From CBFIGX01 sp965662265 (GTDB lineage: Bacteria > Bacteroidota > Bacteroidia > Flavobacteriales > UBA7430): a stretch of 64,000 nucleotides of DNA. How positions within the stretch are numbered: position 1 is the stretch's first letter; every line of letters starts with the position of its first letter. The notes under the pieces were generated by a model. The model did not search any database and was not told where the DNA came from. It saw nothing but the letters and a program-made list of their open reading frames with translations. The stretch covers positions 1 through 64,000 of the forward strand of contig CBFIGX010000002.1 of assembly GCA_965662265.1 (NCBI GenBank), given 5' to 3'. A program made the position numbers and the translations under genes. This document shows, one piece after another, positions 9,397-17,471 of this stretch.

Positions 9397-11139
9397 ATGA
9401 ATCAGAATTTCCTTGACCTTGGACTAGAAGACGTATTAGTTCAAGCAGTTGACCAATTAGGCTTTGAAAAGCCATCTCCAGTACAAGAAAAATGTATACC
9501 AATAGTGTTGAATGAAGAAACCGATTTGGTTGCTTTAGCACAAACAGGTACAGGTAAAACCGCATCTTTTGGTTTGCCTCTTATCCAAAAAATTGATAAC
9601 GACAACAGAAATACGCAAGCACTAGTGCTTGCTCCAACTCGCGAGTTGTGTATTCAAATTGCAAATGACTTAACGAGTTTCGCTAAGTTTAAAAAAACCA
9701 ACGTAGTAGCAGTATATGGTGGTGCAAGCATCACCGATCAAGCTAAAAAATTAAAAAGAGGTTCGCAGATCATTGTAGCTACACCAGGTAGGTTGCAAGA
9801 TATGATTAATCGTAGGCTTGTTAATCTTAGCCATATAGATTATTTGGTGCTTGACGAGGCAGATGAAATGTTGAATATGGGCTTTCAAGAGGCAATAGAT
9901 GAAATCTTAGAAACTGCTTCTGACGACAGAAATACTTGGTTGTATTCAGCCACTATGCCTAAGTCTGTTGCAAAGATAGCTTCTAATTATATGAACAACC
10001 CTGTTGAAGTTACTTGTGGTACTAAAAATGAAGCAGCATCTTCGGTAGAACACGATTATTATTTAATTGACAACAGAGATCGTTACAAGGTGCTTCGAAG
10101 ACTAGTAGATTCATATCCAGATATTTATGCCATCGTATTTTGTAGAACTCGTGCTGAAACACAAAATATAGCAGAACGACTCCAAGCAGATGGTTACAAC
10201 ACAGGTGGGCTTCATGGTGATATGTCTCAAACTCTGAGAGATAATGTGATGAAGCAATTTAAAAAACGTAGTATACGAATTTTAGTGGCTACTGATGTTG
10301 CTGCAAGAGGTATTGATGTAGATGAAATTAGTCATGTAATACATTATCAGTTGCCGGATGATGTAGAAGTATATACTCATAGGTCAGGAAGGACAGGAAG
10401 AGCAGGACGAGAGGGAACTTCTATAGCATTAGTTGGTGGTAGAGATAAGTTTAAACTGGTTCAGATAGAAAAAATCATCAACAGGCGTATAGAGCGTAAA
10501 ACAGTTCCCTCTGGAGAAGAAGTAATGAAAGCCATGGTGTTTAAGTCTATCAACGACCTAATTAATGCTGAAATACATCCTAATGCTTTAAAGCCTTTTA
10601 CAGAAGCTATATATGAGATGTCTGAACAGTATAATGTCACGCAAGTTTTAGAAAAGTTTATTGCTGTCAGTTCATCTAAAATATTGAATTTCTATAAAGA
10701 TGCTCCAGATTTAAATGTTTCTGGAAAGAAGCGTGATAAAGGCAGTAGTTCTGAACGAATATTTATAAATATTGGAGAGAAAGATGGATTTGATTGGGCA
10801 ACATTAAAAGACTTGCTTCGCGAAAAAACAGCACTAACTAATGATGACTTTGGTGGGGTAGATGTTAAAGGTGCATTTTCATTTTTTAATGTCTCTAAAA
10901 ATAAAGTAGAAGGTGTTTTTAAATCGTTCGAAGGCTTCACTATTGGAGATAGACAAGTAAATCTCGAAATTACAAAGAAATCTCCTGATCGCAGAAGTGG
11001 TGGAGGAAGAGATCGTCGAAGAAGTGGTTCTTCACGGAGAGATTTTAAGGGTAGTCGCAGAGGAGGCTCTCGTGGTGACCATAGAGATAGAGGCTCTAGA
11101 GACAGAAGTTCTGGGTCGAGAAGAGATAGAAGACGTTAA
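9397..11139 (+). CDS. DEAD-box ATP-dependent RNA helicase (CsdA/DeaD-like)
   Basis: This RNA-unwinding ATPase probably acts in ribosome assembly and cold adaptation. The 580 residues run in order: Q motif (FEKPSPVQEKCIP), Walker A AQTGTGKT, PTRELCIQI, DEAD near residue 153, SAT, RecA-like domain 2 with HRSGRTGRAGR near 330, then a DbpA-type RNA-binding fold around 447-525. The last 55 residues are a basic Arg/Gly/Ser-rich tail. The helicase core plus DbpA fold and RG tail resembles CsdA/DeaD; assignment to a specific paralogue is uncertain. The relatively long leader may allow post-transcriptional control. Confidence 0.93.
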   Translation: MNQNFLDLGLEDVLVQAVDQLGFEKPSPVQEKCIPIVLNEETDLVALAQTGTGKTASFGLPLIQKIDNDNRNTQALVLAPTRELCIQIANDLTSFAKFKKTNVVAVYGGASITDQAKKLKRGSQIIVATPGRLQDMINRRLVNLSHIDYLVLDEADEMLNMGFQEAIDEILETASDDRNTWLYSATMPKSVAKIASNYMNNPVEVTCGTKNEAASSVEHDYYLIDNRDRYKVLRRLVDSYPDIYAIVFCRTRAETQNIAERLQADGYNTGGLHGDMSQTLRDNVMKQFKKRSIRILVATDVAARGIDVDEISHVIHYQLPDDVEVYTHRSGRTGRAGREGTSIALVGGRDKFKLVQIEKIINRRIERKTVPSGEEVMKAMVFKSINDLINAEIHPNALKPFTEAIYEMSEQYNVTQVLEKFIAVSSSKILNFYKDAPDLNVSGKKRDKGSSSERIFINIGEKDGFDWATLKDLLREKTALTNDDFGGVDVKGAFSFFNVSKNKVEGVFKSFEGFTIGDRQVNLEITKKSPDRRSGGGRDRRRSGSSRRDFKGSRRGGSRGDHRDRGSRDRSSGSRRDRRR

Positions 11140-11174
11140 TTTAACAAAATTGATTAAGGCATTTCTTTCATTTT

Positions 11175-11672
11175 TTAAATGATGTAGGCGCCAATATTTT
11201 CTTCGAGTTCTACATCTACATGGTCTTTGATTGATGTTGAAAGAACAAGGCCGACATAATCTGTTTTTATGGGAAACCTGTGATGCATTCTTTCAATTAA
11301 CGCAGATGTGTTTATTTTCTTTACTGGGGCATTAAGAAAATGCTTTACGCCATAAATCATAGTCTTTCCTGAATTCACTACATCGTCAACAAGAATAACC
11401 ACTTTGTTGGAGTAATCCTTTTCTCTAATACTTAGCTCAACAGGAGTTTTAAACGGTTCTTTTTTATCAATTTTTACTTCCGTCAAACAAATGTTTAGTG
11501 TGGATATTTGCTTTATTATATCAGTAAGTTTTTTTGCGATTATAAAGCCTTTACCACTTATGCCAGCAATGATGATTGTGTTTTCCTTATAGTTAGCTTC
11601 ATATATCTGCCAAGCCATTCTATTTAGTTTTTGCTCTATTTGATGTTCACCTAATATTTGTGTTCTATCCAT
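11175..11672 (-). CDS. Phosphoribosyltransferase-family protein (PyrR-like paralogue)
   Basis: This 165-residue type I phosphoribosyltransferase carries the PRPP-binding signature VVILVDDVVNSGKT. The fold is like PyrR and hypoxanthine phosphoribosyltransferase, but the flexible-loop FFRDD-type motif of true PyrR is absent, and a clear PyrR is encoded at 52322. The substrate is therefore unknown; family members next to housekeeping genes in Bacteroidota are usually annotated only as phosphoribosyltransferase. It is single, convergent with the helicase gene, with a TATTTTTG promoter about 45 bases upstream. Confidence 0.82.
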   Translation of the reverse strand: MDRTQILGEHQIEQKLNRMAWQIYEANYKENTIIIAGISGKGFIIAKKLTDIIKQISTLNICLTEVKIDKKEPFKTPVELSIREKDYSNKVVILVDDVVNSGKTMIYGVKHFLNAPVKKINTSALIERMHHRFPIKTDYVGLVLSTSIKDHVDVELEENIGAYII

Positions 11673-11716
11673 AACGCTTATTTATTTGGCTTATTAGTTT
11701 TAAACTATTACTGTCT

Positions 11717-11724
11717 CAAAAATA
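11717..11724 (-). promoter_or_regulatory. -7 promoter element of the phosphoribosyltransferase gene
   Basis: Minus-strand TATTTTTG matches TAnnTTTG and lies 44 bases upstream of the ATG at 11672, predicting a leader of about 38 nt. Confidence 0.5.
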
Positions 11725-11796
11725 AGAAATAGGATTCATTTAGTTCGAGAATTAATATCAATAAATAAAAACCTTTTAACTCTATGAGAATGTTCC

Positions 11797-11804
11797 TATA
11801 TTCG
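11797..11804 (+). promoter_or_regulatory. Likely -7 promoter element of the SulP gene
   Basis: TATATTCG differs from TAnnTTTG by one base and is followed by CC. It lies 32 bases before the ATG at 11837. Confidence 0.4.
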
Positions 11805-11836
11805 CCGCCAATTAACCCTCTCATAGACAACAGAAC

Positions 11837-13429
11837 ATGAAGCCATCTTTCGAATTTATTGATAAAAAACAAGGCTCTTATAGAGATGATATTTTATCGG
11901 GTTTAACCGTAGCGTTGGCACTAGTTCCTGAGGCGGTAGCTTTTGCTTTTGTAGCAGGGATATCCCCAATAGTAGGCTTATATGGAGCCTTTATGATGGG
12001 TCTCATTACGGCTATCTTTGGAGGGAGACCTGGAATGATTTCTGGCGCAACAGGTGCTTTGGCGGTTGTGATGGTAAGTATAGTGAAAGAAGGAAATGCT
12101 TTAGGTGCTGAAGAAGACATGTTAGGGCTTCAATATTTGTTTGCTACAATAATATTTGCTGGTGTTCTTCAAGCTGCAGCAGGTTTTTTTAAAATGGGTA
12201 AGTTTGTTAGAATGATTCCTCACTCTGTTATGATGGGGTTTGTAAATGGTTTGGCCATTGTTATTTTTACATCACAACTCGGTATGTTTAAAAGTAATGG
12301 GCAGTGGCTTCAAGGTGAGCCAATGTATATTATGTTAGGCTTGGTTGCTTTAACTATGGCAATTATGGTTTTATTACCAAAGTTAACAAAGAAATTACCT
12401 GCAGCTTTAATGGCCATTCTAACAGTATCCTTAATTGTTATTTTAGGTGATATTGATACCGAAACTGTGAAAACATTTATTATTGCTGGAGGCGGTGAAG
12501 GAATAAAGGCTGGCCTTCCATCCTTTAATGTGCCTTTAATTGATTTTTCGATGGGTACATTAAAATTTATTTTCCCCTATGCATTAATTCTTGCTGCAAT
12601 TGGGTTGATTGAATCGTTAATGACACTAAACTTAGTAGACGAGTTAACCGAAACACACGGAAACGGTAATAAAGAGTGCGTCGCTCAGGGTGCAGCAAAT
12701 ATTGTTAATGGTTTCTTTGGAGGAATGGGTGGATGTGCTATGATTGGTCAAAGTATTATTAATATAAAATCTGGAGGTAGAGGAAGGTTGTCTGGTATTG
12801 TTGCCGCAATGGCATTGTTGTTTTTTATTTTATTTGCATCTACATACATTGAGATGGTGCCAATTGCAGCTTTGGTAGGTGTTATGTTTATGGTTGTAAT
12901 TGGAACATTTGCTTGGAATACTTTTAAAATATGGAATAAAGTACCATTAACAGACATTACTGTTATCATTTTAGTTACAGGCCTAACAGTCATTTTTGAT
13001 TTAGCAATCGCAGTTATTGCTGGTGTTATTGTGTCATCTCTTGTATTTGCATGGGAAAATGCTTTACGTATTCGAGCTAGAAAACATATTGATATTCATG
13101 GGGTAAAGCATTATGAAATTTATGGACCTTTATTTTTTGGTTCCGTAGAGTTATTTAATACCAAATTTAATGTGTCTAAAGATCCTAAAGAAGTAATTAT
13201 AGATTTTAAAGATTCAAAAATAATGGATCAGTCTGCTATTGAAGCGATTAATAAATTGGCCGAGCGTTATCATAATAACGGAAAAACAATTCATTTACGT
13301 CATTTAAGTAATGACTGTGTTAAGCTGATTAAAAAAGCAGAAAAAATTTGTGATGTGAATGTCTTGGAAGATCCTGATTATTTCGTAGCGATTGATAATT
13401 ACAACAAAATTTTAAGCAGTAAAAGCTAA
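11837..13429 (+). CDS. SulP-family anion transporter with STAS domain
   Basis: SulP proteins move sulfate, bicarbonate or dicarboxylates across the inner membrane. The 530-residue protein starts with the SulP signature region (DILSGLTVALALVPEAVAFAFVAG), has about 10-12 membrane segments over residues 20-410, and ends in a cytosolic STAS domain (VIIDFKDSKIMDQSAIEAINKLAERY). Sequence alone does not separate a sulfate from a bicarbonate carrier; Bacteroidota relatives are often Na+/bicarbonate-type in marine bacteria. No sulfur-assimilation or carbonic anhydrase gene is nearby. The gene is single. Confidence 0.92.
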   Translation: MKPSFEFIDKKQGSYRDDILSGLTVALALVPEAVAFAFVAGISPIVGLYGAFMMGLITAIFGGRPGMISGATGALAVVMVSIVKEGNALGAEEDMLGLQYLFATIIFAGVLQAAAGFFKMGKFVRMIPHSVMMGFVNGLAIVIFTSQLGMFKSNGQWLQGEPMYIMLGLVALTMAIMVLLPKLTKKLPAALMAILTVSLIVILGDIDTETVKTFIIAGGGEGIKAGLPSFNVPLIDFSMGTLKFIFPYALILAAIGLIESLMTLNLVDELTETHGNGNKECVAQGAANIVNGFFGGMGGCAMIGQSIINIKSGGRGRLSGIVAAMALLFFILFASTYIEMVPIAALVGVMFMVVIGTFAWNTFKIWNKVPLTDITVIILVTGLTVIFDLAIAVIAGVIVSSLVFAWENALRIRARKHIDIHGVKHYEIYGPLFFGSVELFNTKFNVSKDPKEVIIDFKDSKIMDQSAIEAINKLAERYHNNGKTIHLRHLSNDCVKLIKKAEKICDVNVLEDPDYFVAIDNYNKILSSKS

Positions 13430-13435
13430 TGAGCT

Positions 13436-13456
13436 GGTTTGGGTATAACCCAATTA
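13436..13456 (+). terminator. Weak hairpin between the convergent SulP and rlmD genes
   Basis: A 5-bp stem TTGGG/CCCAA (13439-13443 with 13449-13453) with loop TATAA, followed by TTATTTCTC. It touches the rlmD stop codon at 13454. It is the only hairpin in the 24-base gap, so it may act as a weak terminator for SulP. Confidence 0.4.
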
Positions 13457-14899
13457 TTTCTCAAACAATGCTATAGACTCTACATGTGATGTGTGAGGAA
13501 ATTGATCTGCAAAGCTAATTTTCTTTATGCTATATCCTTCATTTAACATATAAGAAGTGTCTCTAGCTTGCGTAGCAGGATTACATGATACGTACACAAT
13601 TCTTGAAGCGTTTAATGCCATTACTTTTTTTAATGTTTTTGGAGCTATACCTGCTCTTGGCGGGTCAATTACTATGGTGGAGATTTTATCTTTAAAATGT
13701 GGATATTCAGTTAAAAACCGTCCTACGTCAGAAGCGTAAAAATCTAATTTTGGTATTTTATTTTTTTTGGCATTTTTTTTAGCGTCATCAATTGCTTCTG
13801 GTACAATATCTACACCTATTACCTTAGCGTGGCCAATTTGTTTAGCAAGAATTTGCCCTATAGTACCTGTACCACAAAATAAATCCATAATAATAGTGTG
13901 TTCTTCATCGGTATCTTGCACATAATCGATCACCTTTTGATATAGTTGTTCGGCACATTTAGGATTGGTTTGGAAAAAACTTTGCATACTTATCTCAAAA
14001 TTTAATCCTAAGACCTCCTCAACAACTTTATTGTCACCTACTATCAACCTAGATTGACCATTATTAGGCTGAATGCGGTCGCCAATGTCATCATTTATGG
14101 TATGTATAAGTCCTGCAAGTCTGTTGCCTAAAATTGTATTTAGTAATTGTATAAATTCATCAAAGTGAAACTTTTCTAGATCGCGTGATGTGGTAACAAG
14201 ATTTAGAAGTAACTGATTAGATGCATAAGATTTTCGAACAACCAAAAACCTAAAAAAGCCTTCTTTTTTAGGCGGGTGCCAGGGTGGGAGACCAGTATTT
14301 TTGAAAAAAGTTCTTAGTTTAGGGAATGCATTTTCTAGATCTGCATCGAATAGTCCCGAATCTTTATCTAAGTTTTCTACCATCCACCATGTTCCTCTGT
14401 GTTTAAAGCCTAGAGCAAAGTCATCCACATCCTGCTTTTTATCAAAATCATAACGAATTGCAGAAAAAGAGTATTCCATCTTATTCCTATAGTGCCAAGT
14501 ATCTGGTGAGCTTATATAACCGTCGTAAATATCTTCGATATCTTGAATTTTACCAATGCGTTTAAATAACTCAAAGCAACTATCTCGTTTTTTTTCTTCT
14601 TGAAGTGTTATTGGTAGCTGTGCATATGGAGCACCTGGAATTCGTTGGTAAGGAATGTCGATTTCATCGTTAGATTTTTTTATCACTTCAACCAATCGGC
14701 ACTCTGCATGATGTTTCTTACATTTTTTTACCGCAGCAATAACGGTTTGCCCAGGAAGTGTATTTTCGACAAAACAAACAAAGTCTCCATTGTCTGTTTG
14801 AATTTTGGCAATGCCTTTACCACCAAAGGCCATGTCAATAATGTGTAGTTCTAGTTTCTGACCTCTCTTATACAGTCTACTATTACGATGTCTTCCCAT
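13454..14899 (-). CDS. rlmD: RlmD/RumA-type 23S rRNA (uracil-C5)-methyltransferase
   Basis: This SAM-dependent enzyme is expected to make 5-methyluridine in 23S rRNA. The 481-residue protein has an N-terminal TRAM domain (IIDMAFGGKGIAKI), a central domain, and a Rossmann methyltransferase domain with DLFCGTGTIGQILA, the TIVIDPPRAGI motif and the catalytic-Cys motif VSCNPATQARD. The region after TRAM, where RlmD normally has CxxxxxCGGC for a 4Fe-4S cluster, reads RIPGAPYAQLPI without Cys, so the cluster appears lost. It could act on another uridine. The start ATG has a promoter element 4 bases upstream. Confidence 0.88.
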   Translation of the reverse strand: MGRHRNSRLYKRGQKLELHIIDMAFGGKGIAKIQTDNGDFVCFVENTLPGQTVIAAVKKCKKHHAECRLVEVIKKSNDEIDIPYQRIPGAPYAQLPITLQEEKKRDSCFELFKRIGKIQDIEDIYDGYISSPDTWHYRNKMEYSFSAIRYDFDKKQDVDDFALGFKHRGTWWMVENLDKDSGLFDADLENAFPKLRTFFKNTGLPPWHPPKKEGFFRFLVVRKSYASNQLLLNLVTTSRDLEKFHFDEFIQLLNTILGNRLAGLIHTINDDIGDRIQPNNGQSRLIVGDNKVVEEVLGLNFEISMQSFFQTNPKCAEQLYQKVIDYVQDTDEEHTIIMDLFCGTGTIGQILAKQIGHAKVIGVDIVPEAIDDAKKNAKKNKIPKLDFYASDVGRFLTEYPHFKDKISTIVIDPPRAGIAPKTLKKVMALNASRIVYVSCNPATQARDTSYMLNEGYSIKKISFADQFPHTSHVESIALFEK

Positions 14900-14903
14900 G
14901 TCA

Positions 14904-14911
14904 CAAATATA
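14904..14911 (-). promoter_or_regulatory. -7 promoter element of rlmD, directly at the start codon
   Basis: Minus-strand TATATTTG, exact TAnnTTTG, followed by TGAC and then the rlmD ATG. The predicted transcript is leaderless. A clear -33 TTTG was not found. Confidence 0.65.
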
Positions 14912-14970
14912 CTATTTAGCCCATGTAAAGTTGATAGAAATGCTTCTATTTTTAAAGGAGAAATTTGAAT

Positions 14971-15001
14971 TTTGAATCGGACCTAGAATAGCTTAAATTT
15001 G
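14971..15001 (+). promoter_or_regulatory. Full Bacteroidota promoter for the repeat-rich secreted protein
   Basis: TTTG at 14971-14974, a 19-base spacer and TAAATTTG at 14994-15001 match the -33/-7 consensus of this phylum exactly. The predicted leader to the ATG at 15091 is about 85 nt. Confidence 0.6.
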
Positions 15002-15090
15002 GTAATTATATTGTTAACCTTCCTGAAAAAAACGCGATTGTGTACATTACTGTAATATGATCACGAATTTTTCGAATAAATGTGTAGATT

Positions 15091-17412
15091 ATGAAACGTG
15101 TGTTTTTCTTTTTGATCTCTTTAATTATTTTAAATCAATCCGCAAATGCCCAATGTGTTTTACCCGAACCATTTGTGGGTAACACAGGGTCTAACATGAC
15201 AATAATGTTTACCCCTGGTGTGATAGATGCTCTTCCAGAACTTGTTGAAGGAGCATATATGGTTGCCATTGCGTCAAATTCTGAAATTGTAGTCGGATCA
15301 GTTGATCTTTTTGGATTGAGCCAAACATCACTTTCCGTTTGGGGTGATGATACGCAAACGCCTGATTTAGATGGTGCTAGCCCTAATGAATTAGTTGAGT
15401 TTCAACTTATTAATGACAATCATCTTTATGATGTCGAATTAATATTTGTAGCTGGTAGTAATATTTTTATAGCTAATGGAATAAGTGCGGGAAGTACTGC
15501 AAATGTTACCCTTAATTGTGCGCCTCAAGCAATTATTTCTGGCTGTACAGACCAAACTGCTTTTAATTATAATTCTTTGGCGACAGAAGACGATGGCTCC
15601 TGTGAACCTATCATTGAGGGATGTCTTGATGTTACAGCATTTAATTTTGATGAAAATGCTAACACTGATGACAATTCTTGTATTCCTATTACTGAAGGCT
15701 GTACAAACAGTTTAGCATTCAATTATGATGAATTTGCTAATACCGATGATAATTCTTGTATAGATGTTGTTACAGGATGTATGTCAGAATGGGCTGATAA
15801 CTATCAAGAAGATGTAAACACAGACGATGGTTCATGTGTTAGGCTAGGCTGTACTATTGATTGGGCAGACAACTATGATAATTTAGCAACAACAGACGAT
15901 GGTTCATGTGTTAGACTAGGTTGTATGTCTGACTGGGCAGATAATTACGATGAATTGGCAACAACAGATGACGACTCATGTGTTAGACTAGGTTGTATGT
16001 CCTCTTGGGCAGATAACTACGATGAATTGGCAACAACAGATGACGACTCATGTATTAGATTAGGTTGTATGTCTGATTGGGCAGATAATTACGATGAATT
16101 GGCAACAACAGACGACGGTTCATGTGATAGATTAGGTTGTACATCCAACTGGGCAGATAATTACGATGAATTGGCAACAATAGATGACGACTCATGTGTT
16201 AAACTAGGTTGTATGTCCTCTTGGGCAGATAACTACGATGAATTGGCAACAACAGATGACGACTCATGTATTAGATTAGGTTGTATGTATGATTGGGCAG
16301 ATAACTATGATAATTTAGCAACAACAGACGATGGTTCATGTGATAGACTTGGATGCATGTCTGACTGGTCAGACAACTATGATGATCTAGCTACAACAGA
16401 TAATGGTTCTTGTTACAAGTACGGTTGCATAAATTCAACAGCTAACAATTACGACATTGATGCAACGATTGACGATGGGTCATGTTTATATTCTGGATGC
16501 ATGGAAGAGGCTGCAGATAATTTTGATCCACAATCAAACGTTCCTGGTTATTGCCAATACTTAGGTTGCATGGATTCTTCAGCTGATAATTTTGATATTC
16601 AAGCCAATGAAGACGACGGCTCTTGTTTATATACTGGTTGTACCAATTCTGAGGCAGACAATTATGATGCGCAAGCTAATGTTTCAGGATACTGTCAGTT
16701 TTTGGGCTGTACAGACTTGGCCTCTCTGAATTACGACCCTACTGCAAATGAAGATGATGGCAGTTGTATTGCTGTAGTTCAGTCATGTACAAACCCTCTT
16801 GCATACAATTATAATCCATTTGCTAACGAAGATAATGGCTCTTGTTTATTCGATCAACAATTTGTTGATTCTGTAATTGCACACTATATGTATTTTGTAA
16901 ATCAATACGATGTCATTGTCAATGCATATGGCATTCTTGAAGACGCCTATCAGTTTGCAAATCCAGCCTCGTATGGAGAAATAGAATTAAGTCTTGAAGA
17001 AGGCTGGAATATGGTAGGCTATAATATTATTGAACCAACAGATGCTGTTGCTCAATTTGAACCTATACAAGATGATATGGTTCTAGTAAAGAATAATATT
17101 GGAAACCTATATTGGCCACAATTTGGGTTCAATGGTATTGGTGATTTGCAGCCAGGTCAAGGTTATCAAATTAGAATGGAAACTCCACAATCATTTACAT
17201 TTGTAAATACACAAAATAGAATAGAAATTACACCAACTGTTCCTCAATGGGCAATTGAAATGGAAGCACAAATACATCCTAATGATGTTAAAACATTGGT
17301 TCGCATTGTAAACATGTTAGGTCAAGAGGTTGAAGAGTATGACATATCCAAAGGCACTCCTGTTCTCTATTTATTTAGTGATGGGTCTGTTGAAAAAAGA
17401 ATAAAAAAATAA
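15091..17412 (+). CDS. Secreted protein with 18 Cys/Asp-rich tandem repeats and a T9SS-type C terminus
   Basis: A predicted surface or secreted protein of 773 residues, function unknown. After a signal peptide (MKRVFFFLISLIILNQSANAQ) and an N-terminal domain of about 125 residues come 18 repeats of about 24 residues (roughly 149-585) of the form GC..-ADNYD-.A..DDGSC, which resemble calcium-binding thrombospondin type 3-like repeats common in marine Flavobacteriales. Two Cys per repeat suggest disulfides; the Asp-rich DDGSC/DDDSC loops suggest Ca2+ binding (inferred). Residues about 631-705 are a GWNMVGY...FNGIGDLQPGQGYQI module shared with two other proteins here. The end (VRIVNMLGQEVEEYD... 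VEKRIKK) resembles a type A sorting domain variant. Confidence 0.85.
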   Translation: MKRVFFFLISLIILNQSANAQCVLPEPFVGNTGSNMTIMFTPGVIDALPELVEGAYMVAIASNSEIVVGSVDLFGLSQTSLSVWGDDTQTPDLDGASPNELVEFQLINDNHLYDVELIFVAGSNIFIANGISAGSTANVTLNCAPQAIISGCTDQTAFNYNSLATEDDGSCEPIIEGCLDVTAFNFDENANTDDNSCIPITEGCTNSLAFNYDEFANTDDNSCIDVVTGCMSEWADNYQEDVNTDDGSCVRLGCTIDWADNYDNLATTDDGSCVRLGCMSDWADNYDELATTDDDSCVRLGCMSSWADNYDELATTDDDSCIRLGCMSDWADNYDELATTDDGSCDRLGCTSNWADNYDELATIDDDSCVKLGCMSSWADNYDELATTDDDSCIRLGCMYDWADNYDNLATTDDGSCDRLGCMSDWSDNYDDLATTDNGSCYKYGCINSTANNYDIDATIDDGSCLYSGCMEEAADNFDPQSNVPGYCQYLGCMDSSADNFDIQANEDDGSCLYTGCTNSEADNYDAQANVSGYCQFLGCTDLASLNYDPTANEDDGSCIAVVQSCTNPLAYNYNPFANEDNGSCLFDQQFVDSVIAHYMYFVNQYDVIVNAYGILEDAYQFANPASYGEIELSLEEGWNMVGYNIIEPTDAVAQFEPIQDDMVLVKNNIGNLYWPQFGFNGIGDLQPGQGYQIRMETPQSFTFVNTQNRIEITPTVPQWAIEMEAQIHPNDVKTLVRIVNMLGQEVEEYDISKGTPVLYLFSDGSVEKRIKK
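15780..16420 (+). repeat. 72-bp tandem coding repeat with 216-bp higher-order period
   Basis: About nine near-identical 72-bp units encode the WADNYDELATTDD repeats. Within them, the block starting at 15991 recurs at 16207 (offset 216 = three units) with nearly the same bases for more than 80 positions, so part of the array grew by copying three units at once. All changes keep the frame. Confidence 0.85.
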
Positions 17413-17471
17413 GTTAGATTTTGAATTTGATTATCTGTGTCAAAAACTTCAACTTACGAACTGTGTTTTAG

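Noticed and set aside
15539..16845. Regular repeats that could suggest a CRISPR array
   Set aside because: The repeats are 72 bp, in frame, have no unique spacers, and encode the Cys/Asp-rich repeats of a secreted protein.
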